A DNA stretch of 64,000 nucleotides, taken from NCBI RefSeq assembly GCF_027531025.1, contig NZ_JAPZQX010000010.1, forward strand, positions 124,001 through 188,000, written 5' to 3'. Both the position numbers and the translations under genes were made by a program. The DNA comes from Novosphingobium sp. Lineage in GTDB: Bacteria; Pseudomonadota; Alphaproteobacteria; Sphingomonadales; Sphingomonadaceae. Shown here piece after piece: positions 11,757-20,358 of this stretch (position 1 is its first letter; each line of letters starts with the position of its first letter). The notes under the pieces are model-generated. The model saw nothing but the letters and a program-made list of their open reading frames with translations. It was not told the origin of the DNA and searched no databases.

Positions 11757-14700
11757 TTAGAAGTTGGCGCGGAAACCGGCGTAGAACATCCGGCCGAAGG
11801 TGTCGTACGGATCGCCACCGGCGGTGCCAAGCAGGCCGAGCGGCGGCTTGACGTCGGTGAAGTTGTCGACACCGGCATAGAAGCTGAACTTCTTGTCGGC
11901 CAGTTGCACGTTCACGCGGAAGTTGTGGTACAGCACGCCCGGATAGAAGACCTGCGGGAACGCATCGAGGTTCTGCGGATCAAGCGTGGCGAGCGTGTTC
12001 GGGGTGCAGGTACGGCCGGTGTAACCGGTCGAGCCCGAGGTCGGGCAGAGCCCGATGTAGGGGTTCTGCGTTTCCCATGCACCGATGGTCTGCTTGCCGA
12101 TGTAGCGCAGGCCATAGGTCACGTCGACCGGGCCGAAGTCATAGTTCAGGCTGAAGTTGGCGGCCCAGCTCGGGTCACCCAGTTCGTCCTTCACACGATC
12201 CGGCACTTCCGGGAAGAGCGGGTTGGTGAAGTTTTCACGCTTCAGCACGCGGGTGGCGATACCACGGAACGAGACCCGGTGACCGTTGTCGAAGGTCTTG
12301 CGATACGACAGGTCGATATCGATACCGTCAGCCTTCAGCGCGGCGAAGTTGATCCCGCCAGCGATGACCGACGGATCGCGGAAGAAGCCGGTGGCCGGAT
12401 CGCGATTGACGGTGCCGCAGTACGGATTGGAAATCCCGCCCGCCGTGTCGTAGCACAGGTTGATGATCTGCTGGGCACCCAGCGACGCGATCACGCTTTC
12501 AACCTTGATCTTGTACCAGTCGATCGTGAGGTTGAGGCCCGGGATGAACCGCGGCTCGATCACCACGCCGAGCGTGAGGCTCTTGCCCTTTTCCGAGTTC
12601 AGCGTCGGGTTGCCGCCCTGGAGGAATGGCTGGCTGACCGACAACGCGGTGCAGTTACGCCACGGGGCGCCGACCGGAGCAGCAAACGCGGTTGCTGCGC
12701 AAGCCGCCGACGACGCAGCGTTGTGCGTGGTCGGCACACCGAAGGCGGCGCAGTTCGCGGCGCGGTTCGGGTTGGCGGTGAGGTTGTTGCTGTCGCAGGG
12801 GTCGGCGATGAAGGCGAAGCTCTGCGAACCGGCCGCGAACAGGTCGCCTGAGGTCGGCGCGCGGACCGACACGGCGTAAGCCGCACGGAAGCGGATGTCC
12901 TCGATCGGAGCCCAGATGCCGTCCACGTTCCAGGCCCAAACGGTGCCGGCGCGGGTGTTGTAGTCCGACACGCGGGCTGCGCCGCGAACCGACAGTTCCT
13001 TGGCGAACGGCAGGTCCTTCAGCAGCGGCAGGTCGAGTTCGCCGAAGGCTTCCTTCACGGTCACCTTGGGCGGGAGGAACGGAGCCAGCTTGTTGAGGAA
13101 GGTGGCGCCGCTGGCAACCAGCGGATCCCAGATGCTCGAAGCCGTGTCTTCGCGATATTCACCGCCGAGCACGAAGCCGATCGGACCACCCGGCAGCTCG
13201 AACAGCTGCGAGCTGTCACCCGAGACGCTGGCGAGGAAGTTCAGCGATTCGGCGCGTTCCTGGCGGATACCCGGCGAGTGGATGAAGTTCAGCGCCTGCG
13301 CGGAGTTCTTGCCAAAGCCGAACACGTTGAGCGGGATACAGTCGGGGCGCACGTTGGTGGTGGCGTTGACCGCGCAGATCACGCGCTGGCCTGCGCCGTT
13401 GGTGACGAAGTTCGTACCGCTGAAGCCGGCCGGGGCCAGGACCGCATTGGTAGCCAGCAGGAAGCCGTCGAGGTTGCCGTTGATATCGTACAGCCGCAGG
13501 TTGTTGGGGCTAAACACATCGGCTTCGAAGCGGCCATAGTTGACCGAAACTTCGTAGTTCCAGTCATCGTTGAAGGTGCCTTCGACCCCGCCGACGACCC
13601 GGAAGGTCTTGCGGTTGTGGTCTTCGTTACGGCCACCGAAGTCGACGTTGAAGCGCGACATGGTGAAGGTGGCGGCCGGCGTGGCGCAGCGGCCGTTGGC
13701 CTGCAGCACGGTGATGTTCTGCGCGGTCAGGAACGGGTTGCTGCAGCTCAGTTCGCTGATTGCGGCGAACTGGGCATTGGTCGTGGCGAAGAAGCCCTTT
13801 AGGCCGCCCTGCCAGAAGCTGGGCTGACCTTCGCCGAAGGCATCGACGTGGACATACTTGGCTTCGACGTAGGGACGGAAGGCGTCGCTCACATCGAAGT
13901 GCGCCAGGAAGTTGAATGCGAAGCGCTGCACTCTCGCGGCCATCACACCCGTGTTACGCAGGGTGGAACCATTCCCGCCAACCACGTTGCCGGTGAAGGT
14001 GCCCAGGAACTGGGTCGGATTGTCAACGAACAGGTTGCCGGCGTTGTCGAAACGCAGCGCTGCGCCGTTCGGCAGGGTGGTGATCGTGCCGGCATCGCTG
14101 ATCGACTGGTTGCGGATGCCGCAGAGGAAGGCGTTGTCGGTGATCCCGTCGGTGCCGCCGGGTTCACCTGCGGTCGGCTCGACCGCGTTGAACTGGCAGC
14201 GTCCGGTGAGCGCGCCGGTCAGGTAGTCGCGGTCCGAGAAGTAGACCGCTTCGCTCTTGGCATATTCGGCCGAGATGGCGACGTTGCCGCGACCATCGGC
14301 GAAATTCTTGCCCCAGGTGCCGGACACGAAATAGTTGCCACGATCCGCGCGCGAGGTGATCGCGCCCTGGCCGCGCAGGGCGAGCCCTTCGAAGTTACGC
14401 TTGAGCACGAAGTTCACGACGCCGGCGACGGCATCCGAACCGTAAACGGCCGAGTTACCGCCGGTCACCACGTCGACGCGCTCGAGCAGGTCGACCGGGA
14501 TGGTGTTGACGTCGACGGTGTAGCTACCCGGCTGCGAGGTGATGTGGCGCTTGCCGTTGACCAGCACCAGGGTACGCGGGGTACCGAGGCCACGCAGGTC
14601 GAGGATGTTGAGGCCGGCGGTGCCGATGAAGCGCGACGAGTTGCCGGCGCTGAAGGTCGAGCGGAGCGAAGGCAGGTCGTTCAGGGCATCACCCAGCGAG

Positions 14701-14984
14701 ACGTTGCCCTGGTCGGTCAGTTCGGCGGCGGAAACCGAAGTCAGCGGAACGGGCGAGCTCAGCGTCGGGCGCGCGATGCGCGACCCCGTAACGATGATCT
14801 GGCTACCTTCGTCCGAATCGCACACGCCGTTGGCGTTTTCATCGGCGCATTCGGCAGCCTGCGGCGCTGCATCCTGCGCATAGGCCGGAGTGGCGACACC
14901 GACCACGCCCAGCATAGCAACCGCGATGGCGGCGCTTTCAAGGCTGGTCGCGCGATAGAGCGCGGACTTGCTCAAAAACTTCAT
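11757..14984 (-). CDS. TonB-dependent outer-membrane receptor
   Basis: 1075 residues. Signal peptide ends near ATPAYAQ. The plug starts at about residue 60 (QIIVTGSRIARP, a TonB-box-like start) and includes the LVLVNGKRH and ERVDVVTGGNSAVYGSDAVAGVVNFV signatures; the beta-barrel fills the rest and ends in Phe (AGFRANF), as outer-membrane barrels do. Between signal and plug is a short acidic segment with two Cys (ADENANGVCDSDEG) resembling a thrombospondin-3/calcium loop. Many paired Cys occur in extracellular loops. Takes up an unknown ligand using TonB/ExbBD energy. Divergent from the acyl-CoA operon, which may hint at a lipid or terpenoid substrate, but this is only inference. Confidence 0.93.
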   Translation of the reverse strand: MKFLSKSALYRATSLESAAIAVAMLGVVGVATPAYAQDAAPQAAECADENANGVCDSDEGSQIIVTGSRIARPTLSSPVPLTSVSAAELTDQGNVSLGDALNDLPSLRSTFSAGNSSRFIGTAGLNILDLRGLGTPRTLVLVNGKRHITSQPGSYTVDVNTIPVDLLERVDVVTGGNSAVYGSDAVAGVVNFVLKRNFEGLALRGQGAITSRADRGNYFVSGTWGKNFADGRGNVAISAEYAKSEAVYFSDRDYLTGALTGRCQFNAVEPTAGEPGGTDGITDNAFLCGIRNQSISDAGTITTLPNGAALRFDNAGNLFVDNPTQFLGTFTGNVVGGNGSTLRNTGVMAARVQRFAFNFLAHFDVSDAFRPYVEAKYVHVDAFGEGQPSFWQGGLKGFFATTNAQFAAISELSCSNPFLTAQNITVLQANGRCATPAATFTMSRFNVDFGGRNEDHNRKTFRVVGGVEGTFNDDWNYEVSVNYGRFEADVFSPNNLRLYDINGNLDGFLLATNAVLAPAGFSGTNFVTNGAGQRVICAVNATTNVRPDCIPLNVFGFGKNSAQALNFIHSPGIRQERAESLNFLASVSGDSSQLFELPGGPIGFVLGGEYREDTASSIWDPLVASGATFLNKLAPFLPPKVTVKEAFGELDLPLLKDLPFAKELSVRGAARVSDYNTRAGTVWAWNVDGIWAPIEDIRFRAAYAVSVRAPTSGDLFAAGSQSFAFIADPCDSNNLTANPNRAANCAAFGVPTTHNAASSAACAATAFAAPVGAPWRNCTALSVSQPFLQGGNPTLNSEKGKSLTLGVVIEPRFIPGLNLTIDWYKIKVESVIASLGAQQIINLCYDTAGGISNPYCGTVNRDPATGFFRDPSVIAGGINFAALKADGIDIDLSYRKTFDNGHRVSFRGIATRVLKRENFTNPLFPEVPDRVKDELGDPSWAANFSLNYDFGPVDVTYGLRYIGKQTIGAWETQNPYIGLCPTSGSTGYTGRTCTPNTLATLDPQNLDAFPQVFYPGVLYHNFRVNVQLADKKFSFYAGVDNFTDVKPPLGLLGTAGGDPYDTFGRMFYAGFRANF

Positions 14985-15289
14985 GTGTTAGCCCCTTAAT
15001 CCTCGCCCCGCTTGATGGCGGGGAAGTGCGACATTGGCGTTCTCCGCAAGAAGAATCACCATCCAGGCCCACGGGGAGCCAGACGAGCAGTACTAAGAAG
15101 AACTCGTACATCGTTGCAATTGCAAATCGGAAAAGACGACATTTCCGGGCTTCTTGTTGTCTTTTTACAACACGACCTTTAGGCGTGGTCGGGCCGCTGC
15201 CGCCCCGCCGAAGGCTGCGCTTGACGCTGCACGGACTGCGCCTTAATCGATCGGTTAAACGGCTTCCGGAATGAAAAGGAATCGAAATC
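14985..15289. other. 305-bp divergent intergenic region, TonB receptor / thiolase operon
   Basis: No gene seen. Contents: a GC hairpin CCCCGC/GCGGGG at 15006-15023, in the receptor's leader; a perfect 12-bp palindrome TTGCAATTGCAA at 15114-15125; a hairpin TGTTGT/ACAACA with loop CTTTTT at 15155-15172; and the thiolase promoter with its 16-bp dyad at 15221-15258. The middle part (15090-15175) is clearly more AT-rich than the surroundings, as expected for promoters in both directions. Confidence 0.7.
15221..15258 (+). promoter_or_regulatory. Promoter and 16-bp operator of thiolase-SDR-ECH-TetR operon
   Basis: A sigma70-like -35 TTGACG (15221-15226), a 17-base spacer and a -10 TAATCG (15244-15249). 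Overlapping the -10 is the near-perfect dyad TTAATCGATCGGTTAA (15243-15258), of form TTAA-N-CG-NN-CG-N-TTAA. The same form recurs at 58853-58868 before the FMO/P450 cassette. A TetR gene closes this operon and is the obvious candidate to bind. The sites are seen directly; binding is inference. Confidence 0.65.
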
Positions 15290-16462
15290 ATGGCGACAGC
15301 CTATATCGTTGATGCAGTGCGCACGGCCGGTGGCCGCCGCGGGGGCAAGCTGGCCGGAGTCCATCCGGTCGATCTCGCCGCCGCCTCGCTCGATCACCTG
15401 GTCGGCAAGACCGGGATCGATCCCAACGCCGTGGACGATGTGGTGATGGGCTGCGTCAGCCAGGCCGGGCAGCAGGCGATGCAGGTCGGCCGTAATGCCG
15501 TGCTGGCCTCCAAGCTGCTGCCGCAATCGACCCCCGCGGTTACGATCGACCGCCAGTGCGGTTCCTCGCAGCAGGCGATCCAGTTTGCCGCCCAGGCGGT
15601 GATGAGCGGCATCCAGGACGTGGTGATCGCAGCCGGGATCGAAAGCATGACCCGCGTGCCGATGGGTTCCAACGCCAGCTTCCACATGAAGGAAGGTCTG
15701 GGCCACTACAAGTCGCCCGGGCTCGAGGCGAAGTATCCCGGCGTCATGTTCAGCCAGTTCATTGGCGCGGAAATGATCGTCAAGAAGCATGGCTTCTCGA
15801 AGGATGACCTCGACCGGTTCGGCCTCTCCAGCCACCAGAAGGCGATTGCCGCGACCAATGCCGGGGCCTTCAAGGACGAGATTGTGCCGATCGAGATAGA
15901 AACGGCGGACGGCATGGCCTGGCACACGGTCGATGAAGGCATCCGCTTCGATGCCACGCTGGAAGGCATCGCCGGGGTCAAGTTGATCAGCGAAGGCGGT
16001 TCGCTGACCGCCGCGACCTCGAGCCAGATCTGCGATGGTTCGTCGGCGGCGCTGGTCGTTTCTGAAGCGGCGCTCAAGCGCTACAACCTGACCCCGCTGG
16101 CCCGGATCCACACCCTGACCGTGACCGCCGGCGATCCGGTGATCATGCTGGAAGAACCGCTGTTCGCCACCGACAAGGCGCTGGCCAAGGCCGGCCTGTC
16201 GATCAACGACATCGACCTTTACGAAGTGAACGAGGCCTTTGCCTCGGTGCCGATGGCCTGGCTGAAGCATACCGGCGCCGATCCGGACAAGCTCAACGTC
16301 AATGGCGGGGCGATCGCGCTGGGCCACCCGCTGGGCGCCTCGGGCACCAAGCTGATGGCCACGCTGCTCCATGCGCTCAAGGCGCGCGGCAAGAAGTATG
16401 GTCTGCAGACGATGTGCGAAGGCGGCGGCGTCGCCAATGTCACCATCGTTGAAATGTGCTGA
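15290..16462 (+). CDS. Acetyl-CoA C-acyltransferase (thiolase)
   Basis: 390 residues, the usual thiolase length, with AAAGGAAT before the ATG. Cleaves 3-ketoacyl-CoA with CoA to give acetyl-CoA and a shortened acyl-CoA (or the reverse). Catalytic residues visible: nucleophile Cys90 (DRQCGSS), His346 (ALGHPLGASG) and Cys376 (MCEGGG), plus the NEAFA motif. First gene of an operon with an SDR, an enoyl-CoA hydratase and TetR, which together give the last three steps of a beta-oxidation cycle; no acyl-CoA ligase or dehydrogenase is in the operon. Chain specificity cannot be read from sequence. Confidence 0.94.
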   Translation: MATAYIVDAVRTAGGRRGGKLAGVHPVDLAAASLDHLVGKTGIDPNAVDDVVMGCVSQAGQQAMQVGRNAVLASKLLPQSTPAVTIDRQCGSSQQAIQFAAQAVMSGIQDVVIAAGIESMTRVPMGSNASFHMKEGLGHYKSPGLEAKYPGVMFSQFIGAEMIVKKHGFSKDDLDRFGLSSHQKAIAATNAGAFKDEIVPIEIETADGMAWHTVDEGIRFDATLEGIAGVKLISEGGSLTAATSSQICDGSSAALVVSEAALKRYNLTPLARIHTLTVTAGDPVIMLEEPLFATDKALAKAGLSINDIDLYEVNEAFASVPMAWLKHTGADPDKLNVNGGAIALGHPLGASGTKLMATLLHALKARGKKYGLQTMCEGGGVANVTIVEMC

Positions 16463-16484
16463 TTTTTGAACGGAGTATCCTGAA

Positions 16485-17267
16485 ATGAAACTCGACAACA
16501 CTGTTGCCGCCGTGGTTACCGGCGGCGCTTCGGGCCTCGGTGCCGCCACGGCCCGCGCGCTCGCCGCCAAGGGCGTGAAGGTCGCCATCTTCGACCTTCA
16601 GGCCGAAAAGGGCGAGACCATGGCAGCCGAGATCGGCGGCGTGTTCTGCGAAGTCAACGTCATGGACGATGCCAGCGTCGATGCCGGTTTCGCCAAGGCC
16701 CGCGCCGCCCACGGGCAGGAGCGGATCCTGGTCAACTGCGCCGGTACCGGCAACGCGATCAAGACAGCCAGCCGCAGCAAGGAAGATGGCTCGGTCAAGC
16801 ACTTCCCGCTCGATGCCTTCAACTGGATCATCCAGATCAACCTGGTCGGCACCTTCCGCTGCATCGCCAAGTCGGCGGCGGGCATGATGACCCTCGATCC
16901 GCAGGAAGACGGCGATCGCGGCGCGATCGTGAACACCGCTTCGGTTGCGGCTGAAGACGGCCAGATCGGCCAGGCGGCCTATTCGGCGTCGAAGGCGGGC
17001 GTCGTCGGCATGACCCTGCCGATCGCGCGCGACCTGTCGAGCGAAGGCATCCGCGTCAACACCATCCTGCCGGGCATCTTCAACACCCCGCTGCTGGCCG
17101 CCGCGCCGCAGCCGGTGAAGGACGCGCTGGGTGCCTCGGTGCCCTATCCCAAGCGCCTGGGCGATCCGGTGGAATATGCCAACCTTGCCATGTGCATGAT
17201 CGAGAACGGCTATTTCAACGGCGAGGACGTGCGCCTCGACGGTGCCATCCGCATGGCGCCGCGCTGA
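16485..17267 (+). CDS. SDR family oxidoreductase (3-hydroxyacyl-CoA dehydrogenase-like)
   Basis: 260 residues, classical short-chain dehydrogenase. NAD-binding TGGASGLG at 12-19, NCAGTG at 84-89, and the catalytic Ser153, Tyr166 and Lys170 (YSASK). The Asp at the end of the second strand (IFDLQ) predicts NAD rather than NADP. Overall pattern, including the insertion around SRSKEDGSVKHFPLD, resembles the type II 3-hydroxyacyl-CoA dehydrogenase (HSD10) group. It starts 22 bases after the thiolase and precedes an enoyl-CoA hydratase, which supports an L-3-hydroxyacyl-CoA dehydrogenase role; a sterol or alcohol substrate remains possible. Confidence 0.9.
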   Translation: MKLDNTVAAVVTGGASGLGAATARALAAKGVKVAIFDLQAEKGETMAAEIGGVFCEVNVMDDASVDAGFAKARAAHGQERILVNCAGTGNAIKTASRSKEDGSVKHFPLDAFNWIIQINLVGTFRCIAKSAAGMMTLDPQEDGDRGAIVNTASVAAEDGQIGQAAYSASKAGVVGMTLPIARDLSSEGIRVNTILPGIFNTPLLAAAPQPVKDALGASVPYPKRLGDPVEYANLAMCMIENGYFNGEDVRLDGAIRMAPR

Positions 17268-17286
17268 GTAAAGCAAGACATGTGCA

Positions 17287-17310
17287 GGGAGCGCCCGTCG
17301 CGGCGCTCCC
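17287..17310 (+). other. Intercistronic hairpin between SDR and enoyl-CoA hydratase
   Basis: Perfect 9-bp stem GGGAGCGCC (17287-17295) / GGCGCTCCC (17302-17310), 6-base loop, no T run after it (GCATTAACC). It could stabilise the upstream mRNA segment or attenuate the distal genes ECH and TetR. Confidence 0.5.
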
Positions 17311-17332
17311 GCATTAACCGGGAGACTTGGGC

Positions 17333-18205
17333 ATGGGTTATTCGCAGATCGATCTTCACATTGGCGAAGGGATCGCCACGCTCACGCTCAACCGCCCGGA
17401 AAAGATGAATGCCTTTACCGGCACGATGATGAACGAGATCATCGATGCCATGGACCGTACCGACGCCGACGACAGCGTGCGGGCGGTGATTTTCACCGGG
17501 GCCGGCGATCGGGCATTCTGCGCCGGGGCTGACCTGACCCCGGAAGATGGCCGCGCGGTCTTTGCCGATTCCGCACCGGTTGAAAGCCTGTCCGATCCGC
17601 GCGTGCGCGACGGCGGCGGCTTGCTGACCCTGCGCCTCTACCAGTCGAAAAAGCCGCTGATCTCCGCCTGCAACGGCGCGGCGGTGGGCGTGGGCGTGAC
17701 CATGCAGCTGCCGATGGATATCCGCCTGGCGAGCGAGAACGCCCGCTATGGCTTCGTCTTCGCCCGCCGCGGGATCGTGCCCGAAGCCTGCTCCAGCTGG
17801 TTCCTGCCCAAGATCGTGGGGATCAACCAGGCGCTGGAATGGTGCATGACGGGCCGCATCTTCGGGGCCGAGGAAGCGCTGAAGGGCGGGCTGATCCGCT
17901 CGATCCACGCGCCGGGCGAGCTTGTTGATGCCGCGCGCGGCCTGGCCCGCGAGATCGCCGACAACACCTCGGCCGTGTCGGTCGCCATGACCCGCGCGAT
18001 GCTCTGGCGGATCCCCTCGGGCGATCACCCGATGGAAGCCCACAAGGTCGACAGCCGCGCGATCTATCGCCTGTCCAAGGGGCTGGACGCGAAGGAAGGT
18101 GTGCAAAGCTTCCTCGAGAAGCGGCCCCCGGCCTTCCCCGCGAAGGTTTCGAGCGATATGCCTGACTTTTATCCGTGGTGGGGAGAGGAGCCGCCCTTCG
18201 CATGA
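17333..18205 (+). CDS. Enoyl-CoA hydratase/isomerase family protein
   Basis: 290 residues from ATG at 17333 (GGGAG 10 bases upstream); a TTG two codons earlier is less likely. Crotonase fold: the oxyanion-hole segments FCAGADLT and CNGAAVGVG, and the helix RRGIVPEACSSWFLP with its Glu. Hydrates trans-2-enoyl-CoA to 3-hydroxyacyl-CoA, the step before the SDR. The last ~40 residues (FLEKRPPAFPAKVS...) match the end of the hydratase at 55353-56228, and the two share the PEA-x-S-x-WFLP region, so they look like paralogs. Overlaps the TetR start by ATGA. Confidence 0.93.
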   Translation: MGYSQIDLHIGEGIATLTLNRPEKMNAFTGTMMNEIIDAMDRTDADDSVRAVIFTGAGDRAFCAGADLTPEDGRAVFADSAPVESLSDPRVRDGGGLLTLRLYQSKKPLISACNGAAVGVGVTMQLPMDIRLASENARYGFVFARRGIVPEACSSWFLPKIVGINQALEWCMTGRIFGAEEALKGGLIRSIHAPGELVDAARGLAREIADNTSAVSVAMTRAMLWRIPSGDHPMEAHKVDSRAIYRLSKGLDAKEGVQSFLEKRPPAFPAKVSSDMPDFYPWWGEEPPFA

Positions 18206-18840
18206 GTTCGAAGCCGCTTGCCGCCGAAGCCGATGCGCCCCCCGGTGCGCGCGAACTGCTGCTGCAAACCGCGTCGGACATCATGCGCGAAGGGGATATC
18301 GTCGATATCTCGCTCTCCGAACTGTCGCTGCGTTCGGGGCTGAACTCGGCCCTGGTGAAGTACTACTTCGGCAACAAGGCCGGGCTGATGAAGGCCCTGC
18401 TTGACCGCGACATGGAAGACATCGTCCATGCGGTCGACGCGCTGATGGCCAAGGACATGAGCCCCGAGGCGCGGCTGCGTCGCCACATCGGGGCCATGGT
18501 CGATACCTATTTCAAGACCCCCTATCTCAACCGGCTGCTGATGCGGCTGGTGCGCGAAAGCGATGCCGAGGAAGCCCAGCGGATCGCCGATTCCCACCTG
18601 CTGCCGCTCCACCGCGCCTATGACCGGCTGATCCGCGAAGGGGTGAAGGCGGGCGTGTTCCGCGATGTCGACCCGCAGCTGTTCTATTTCACTGCGACCG
18701 GCGCGGCCGATCGGTTCTTTTCCGCGCGGCTGGTGCTGAAGCACTGCTTCGACCGCGACACCCTGACCGAGGAACTGCGCGATCGCTATCGCGATCACTG
18801 CATCGACTTCATCATGGCCGGCATCCTCGCGCACAACTGA
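18202..18840 (+). CDS. TetR family transcriptional regulator
   Basis: 212 residues; ATG overlaps the stop of the hydratase (ATGA), so it is translationally coupled and is the last gene of the acyl-CoA operon. N-terminal helix-turn-helix at ~20-65 with the TetR recognition pattern SLRSGLNSALVKYYFGNKAGL. The C-terminal helical ligand domain (~85-210) is not diagnostic. Regulators of this type repress their own operon and respond to acyl-CoA or a pathway intermediate. The likely targets are the matching 16-bp dyads at 15243 and 58853; this is inference from position and pattern. Confidence 0.92.
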   Translation: MSSKPLAAEADAPPGARELLLQTASDIMREGDIVDISLSELSLRSGLNSALVKYYFGNKAGLMKALLDRDMEDIVHAVDALMAKDMSPEARLRRHIGAMVDTYFKTPYLNRLLMRLVRESDAEEAQRIADSHLLPLHRAYDRLIREGVKAGVFRDVDPQLFYFTATGAADRFFSARLVLKHCFDRDTLTEELRDRYRDHCIDFIMAGILAHN

Positions 18841-18853
18841 CGGGAAGGCCCCC

Positions 18854-19723
18854 ATGGACGGGCAGTGGCATATCGGGGTGATCGGTGGCTCGGGCCTGGC
18901 GGCGGGCGTGGGGATTGAACAGGCCCAGGAAATCCCGGTCGAAAGCCCGTTCGGCGATGCTTCCGCCCCGGTCACCACCGGCACGATCGGCGGGGTGCGC
19001 GTCACTTTCCTGCCGCGCCATGGGATCGGCCACGCGATCCCGCCGAACATGGTCAATTACCGCGCCAATATCGACGTGCTGAAGCGCTGCGGCGTGACCG
19101 ATGTGATTGCGCTTTCGGCGATCGGTTCGCTCAATCAGGCAATGGCTCCCGGCCACCTGGTGGCGGTCGACCAGTTGATCGACCGCACGGTCAGCCGCCC
19201 GGCCAGTTTCTTCGGCCCCGGTCTCGTCGCCCATGTCAGCCTGGCCGATCCGGTCTGCCCGCGCCTAGCCGCCGGACTGGCCGATGCGGCCGAGGCGGAG
19301 GAGGCCAGGGTCCATCGCGGTGGCTGCTACCTCGCCATGGAAGGCCCGCAGTTTTCGACCCGCGCGGAAAGCCGCCTCTATCGCCAGTGGGGCGGGGACG
19401 TGATCGGGATGACCGCGATACCCGAAGCCCGCCTCGCGCGGGAGGCCGAGCTGCCCTATGCCCTGCTTGGCATGGTCACCGATTACGACAGCTGGCGCGA
19501 AACCGAGGCGGGGGTCGAGGCCAGCGAAGTGCTCGAGGTGATGCGCGCCAATGTCGCGCTGGCCCAGCGGGTGCTGCGCCGGTTCCTGGCCAGCCTGCCC
19601 CGGCGGCGCAGTTCCAGCCCGATCGACACCGCGCTCGAACACGCGATCATGACCGCCCCGGCCCAGCGCGATCCGGTGCTGGTGGCGAAGCTGGGCGCCG
19701 TGGCGGGAAGGGTACTGCAATGA
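18854..19723 (+). CDS. mtnP: S-methyl-5'-thioadenosine phosphorylase (MTAP)
   Basis: 289 residues, normal for MTAP; GGGAAGG upstream. Phosphorolyses 5'-methylthioadenosine to adenine and 5-methylthioribose-1-phosphate (methionine salvage). Signatures: N-terminal IGVIGGSGL phosphate loop, PRHG-x-GH-x-IPP-x-x-VNYRAN, the MEGPQFSTRAES segment, and MTAIPEARLAREAELPYA with the later TDYDSW. The His-Asn neighbourhood fits MTA rather than purine nucleosides, though some alphaproteobacterial members act on 5'-methylthioinosine. No other salvage gene is adjacent; it overlaps maiA by ATGA. Confidence 0.93.
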   Translation: MDGQWHIGVIGGSGLAAGVGIEQAQEIPVESPFGDASAPVTTGTIGGVRVTFLPRHGIGHAIPPNMVNYRANIDVLKRCGVTDVIALSAIGSLNQAMAPGHLVAVDQLIDRTVSRPASFFGPGLVAHVSLADPVCPRLAAGLADAAEAEEARVHRGGCYLAMEGPQFSTRAESRLYRQWGGDVIGMTAIPEARLAREAELPYALLGMVTDYDSWRETEAGVEASEVLEVMRANVALAQRVLRRFLASLPRRRSSSPIDTALEHAIMTAPAQRDPVLVAKLGAVAGRVLQ

Positions 19724-20352
19724 GCGAGCTGGTGCTGCACGATTACTGGCGCTCGTCGGCATCCTATCGGGTGCGGATCGCGCTCAGCCTCAAAGGCCTG
19801 TCATGGACCTCGCACCAGGTCGACCTCGTGACCGGTGAGCAGTCCGGGGAAGACCACCGGGCCCGCAACCCGCTGGGCCTGGTGCCGGTGCTGGAAGTCG
19901 ATGGCGAGGCCATCGCCCAGTCGCTGGCGATCATTGACTATCTCGACGCGCGCTGGCCCGAACCGCGTTTGCTGCCGGCCGATCCGCTGGCGCGGGCGCT
20001 GGTACTGGGCCGGGCCATGACGATCATTTCCGAAATCCACCCGCTGCAGAACCTGCGCGTGCTAAATTACCTGCGCGGGCCGCTGGGCCAGGACGAGGCC
20101 GGGGTGACGGCCTGGCTGCACCGCTGGCTGGGGCAGGGGCTGGCCGCGCTTGAGGCTGTCGCTCCAGAACACGGCCTGTTTGGCGGGGCGGAGCCGAACC
20201 TGATCGATGTCTGCCTGGTCCCGCAGATGTACAGCGCCCGCCGCTTCGCCCTGCCGCTCGAGCCGCTGCCCCGGCTGGTGCGGATCGACGAGGCGCTGCG
20301 CGCCCGGCCCGATTTCGCCGCCGCCGCGCCGGAAGCGGTCAAACCGGCGTAA
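19720..20352 (+). CDS. maiA: Maleylacetoacetate isomerase (zeta-class GST)
   Basis: 210 residues. Start ATG at 19720 overlaps the MTAP stop (ATGA). Zeta-class signature RSSASYRVRIAL at ~11-22 with the catalytic Ser pair, then NPLGLVPVLEVDG and the SLAIIDYLD helix. Converts maleylacetoacetate to fumarylacetoacetate using glutathione, in tyrosine/homogentisate breakdown. The fumarylacetoacetase two genes on (20874-21881) performs the next step, which supports the call over a generic GST. Homogentisate dioxygenase is not in the window. Confidence 0.93.
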   Translation: MSELVLHDYWRSSASYRVRIALSLKGLSWTSHQVDLVTGEQSGEDHRARNPLGLVPVLEVDGEAIAQSLAIIDYLDARWPEPRLLPADPLARALVLGRAMTIISEIHPLQNLRVLNYLRGPLGQDEAGVTAWLHRWLGQGLAALEAVAPEHGLFGGAEPNLIDVCLVPQMYSARRFALPLEPLPRLVRIDEALRARPDFAAAAPEAVKPA

Positions 20353-20358
20353 CTGTGC

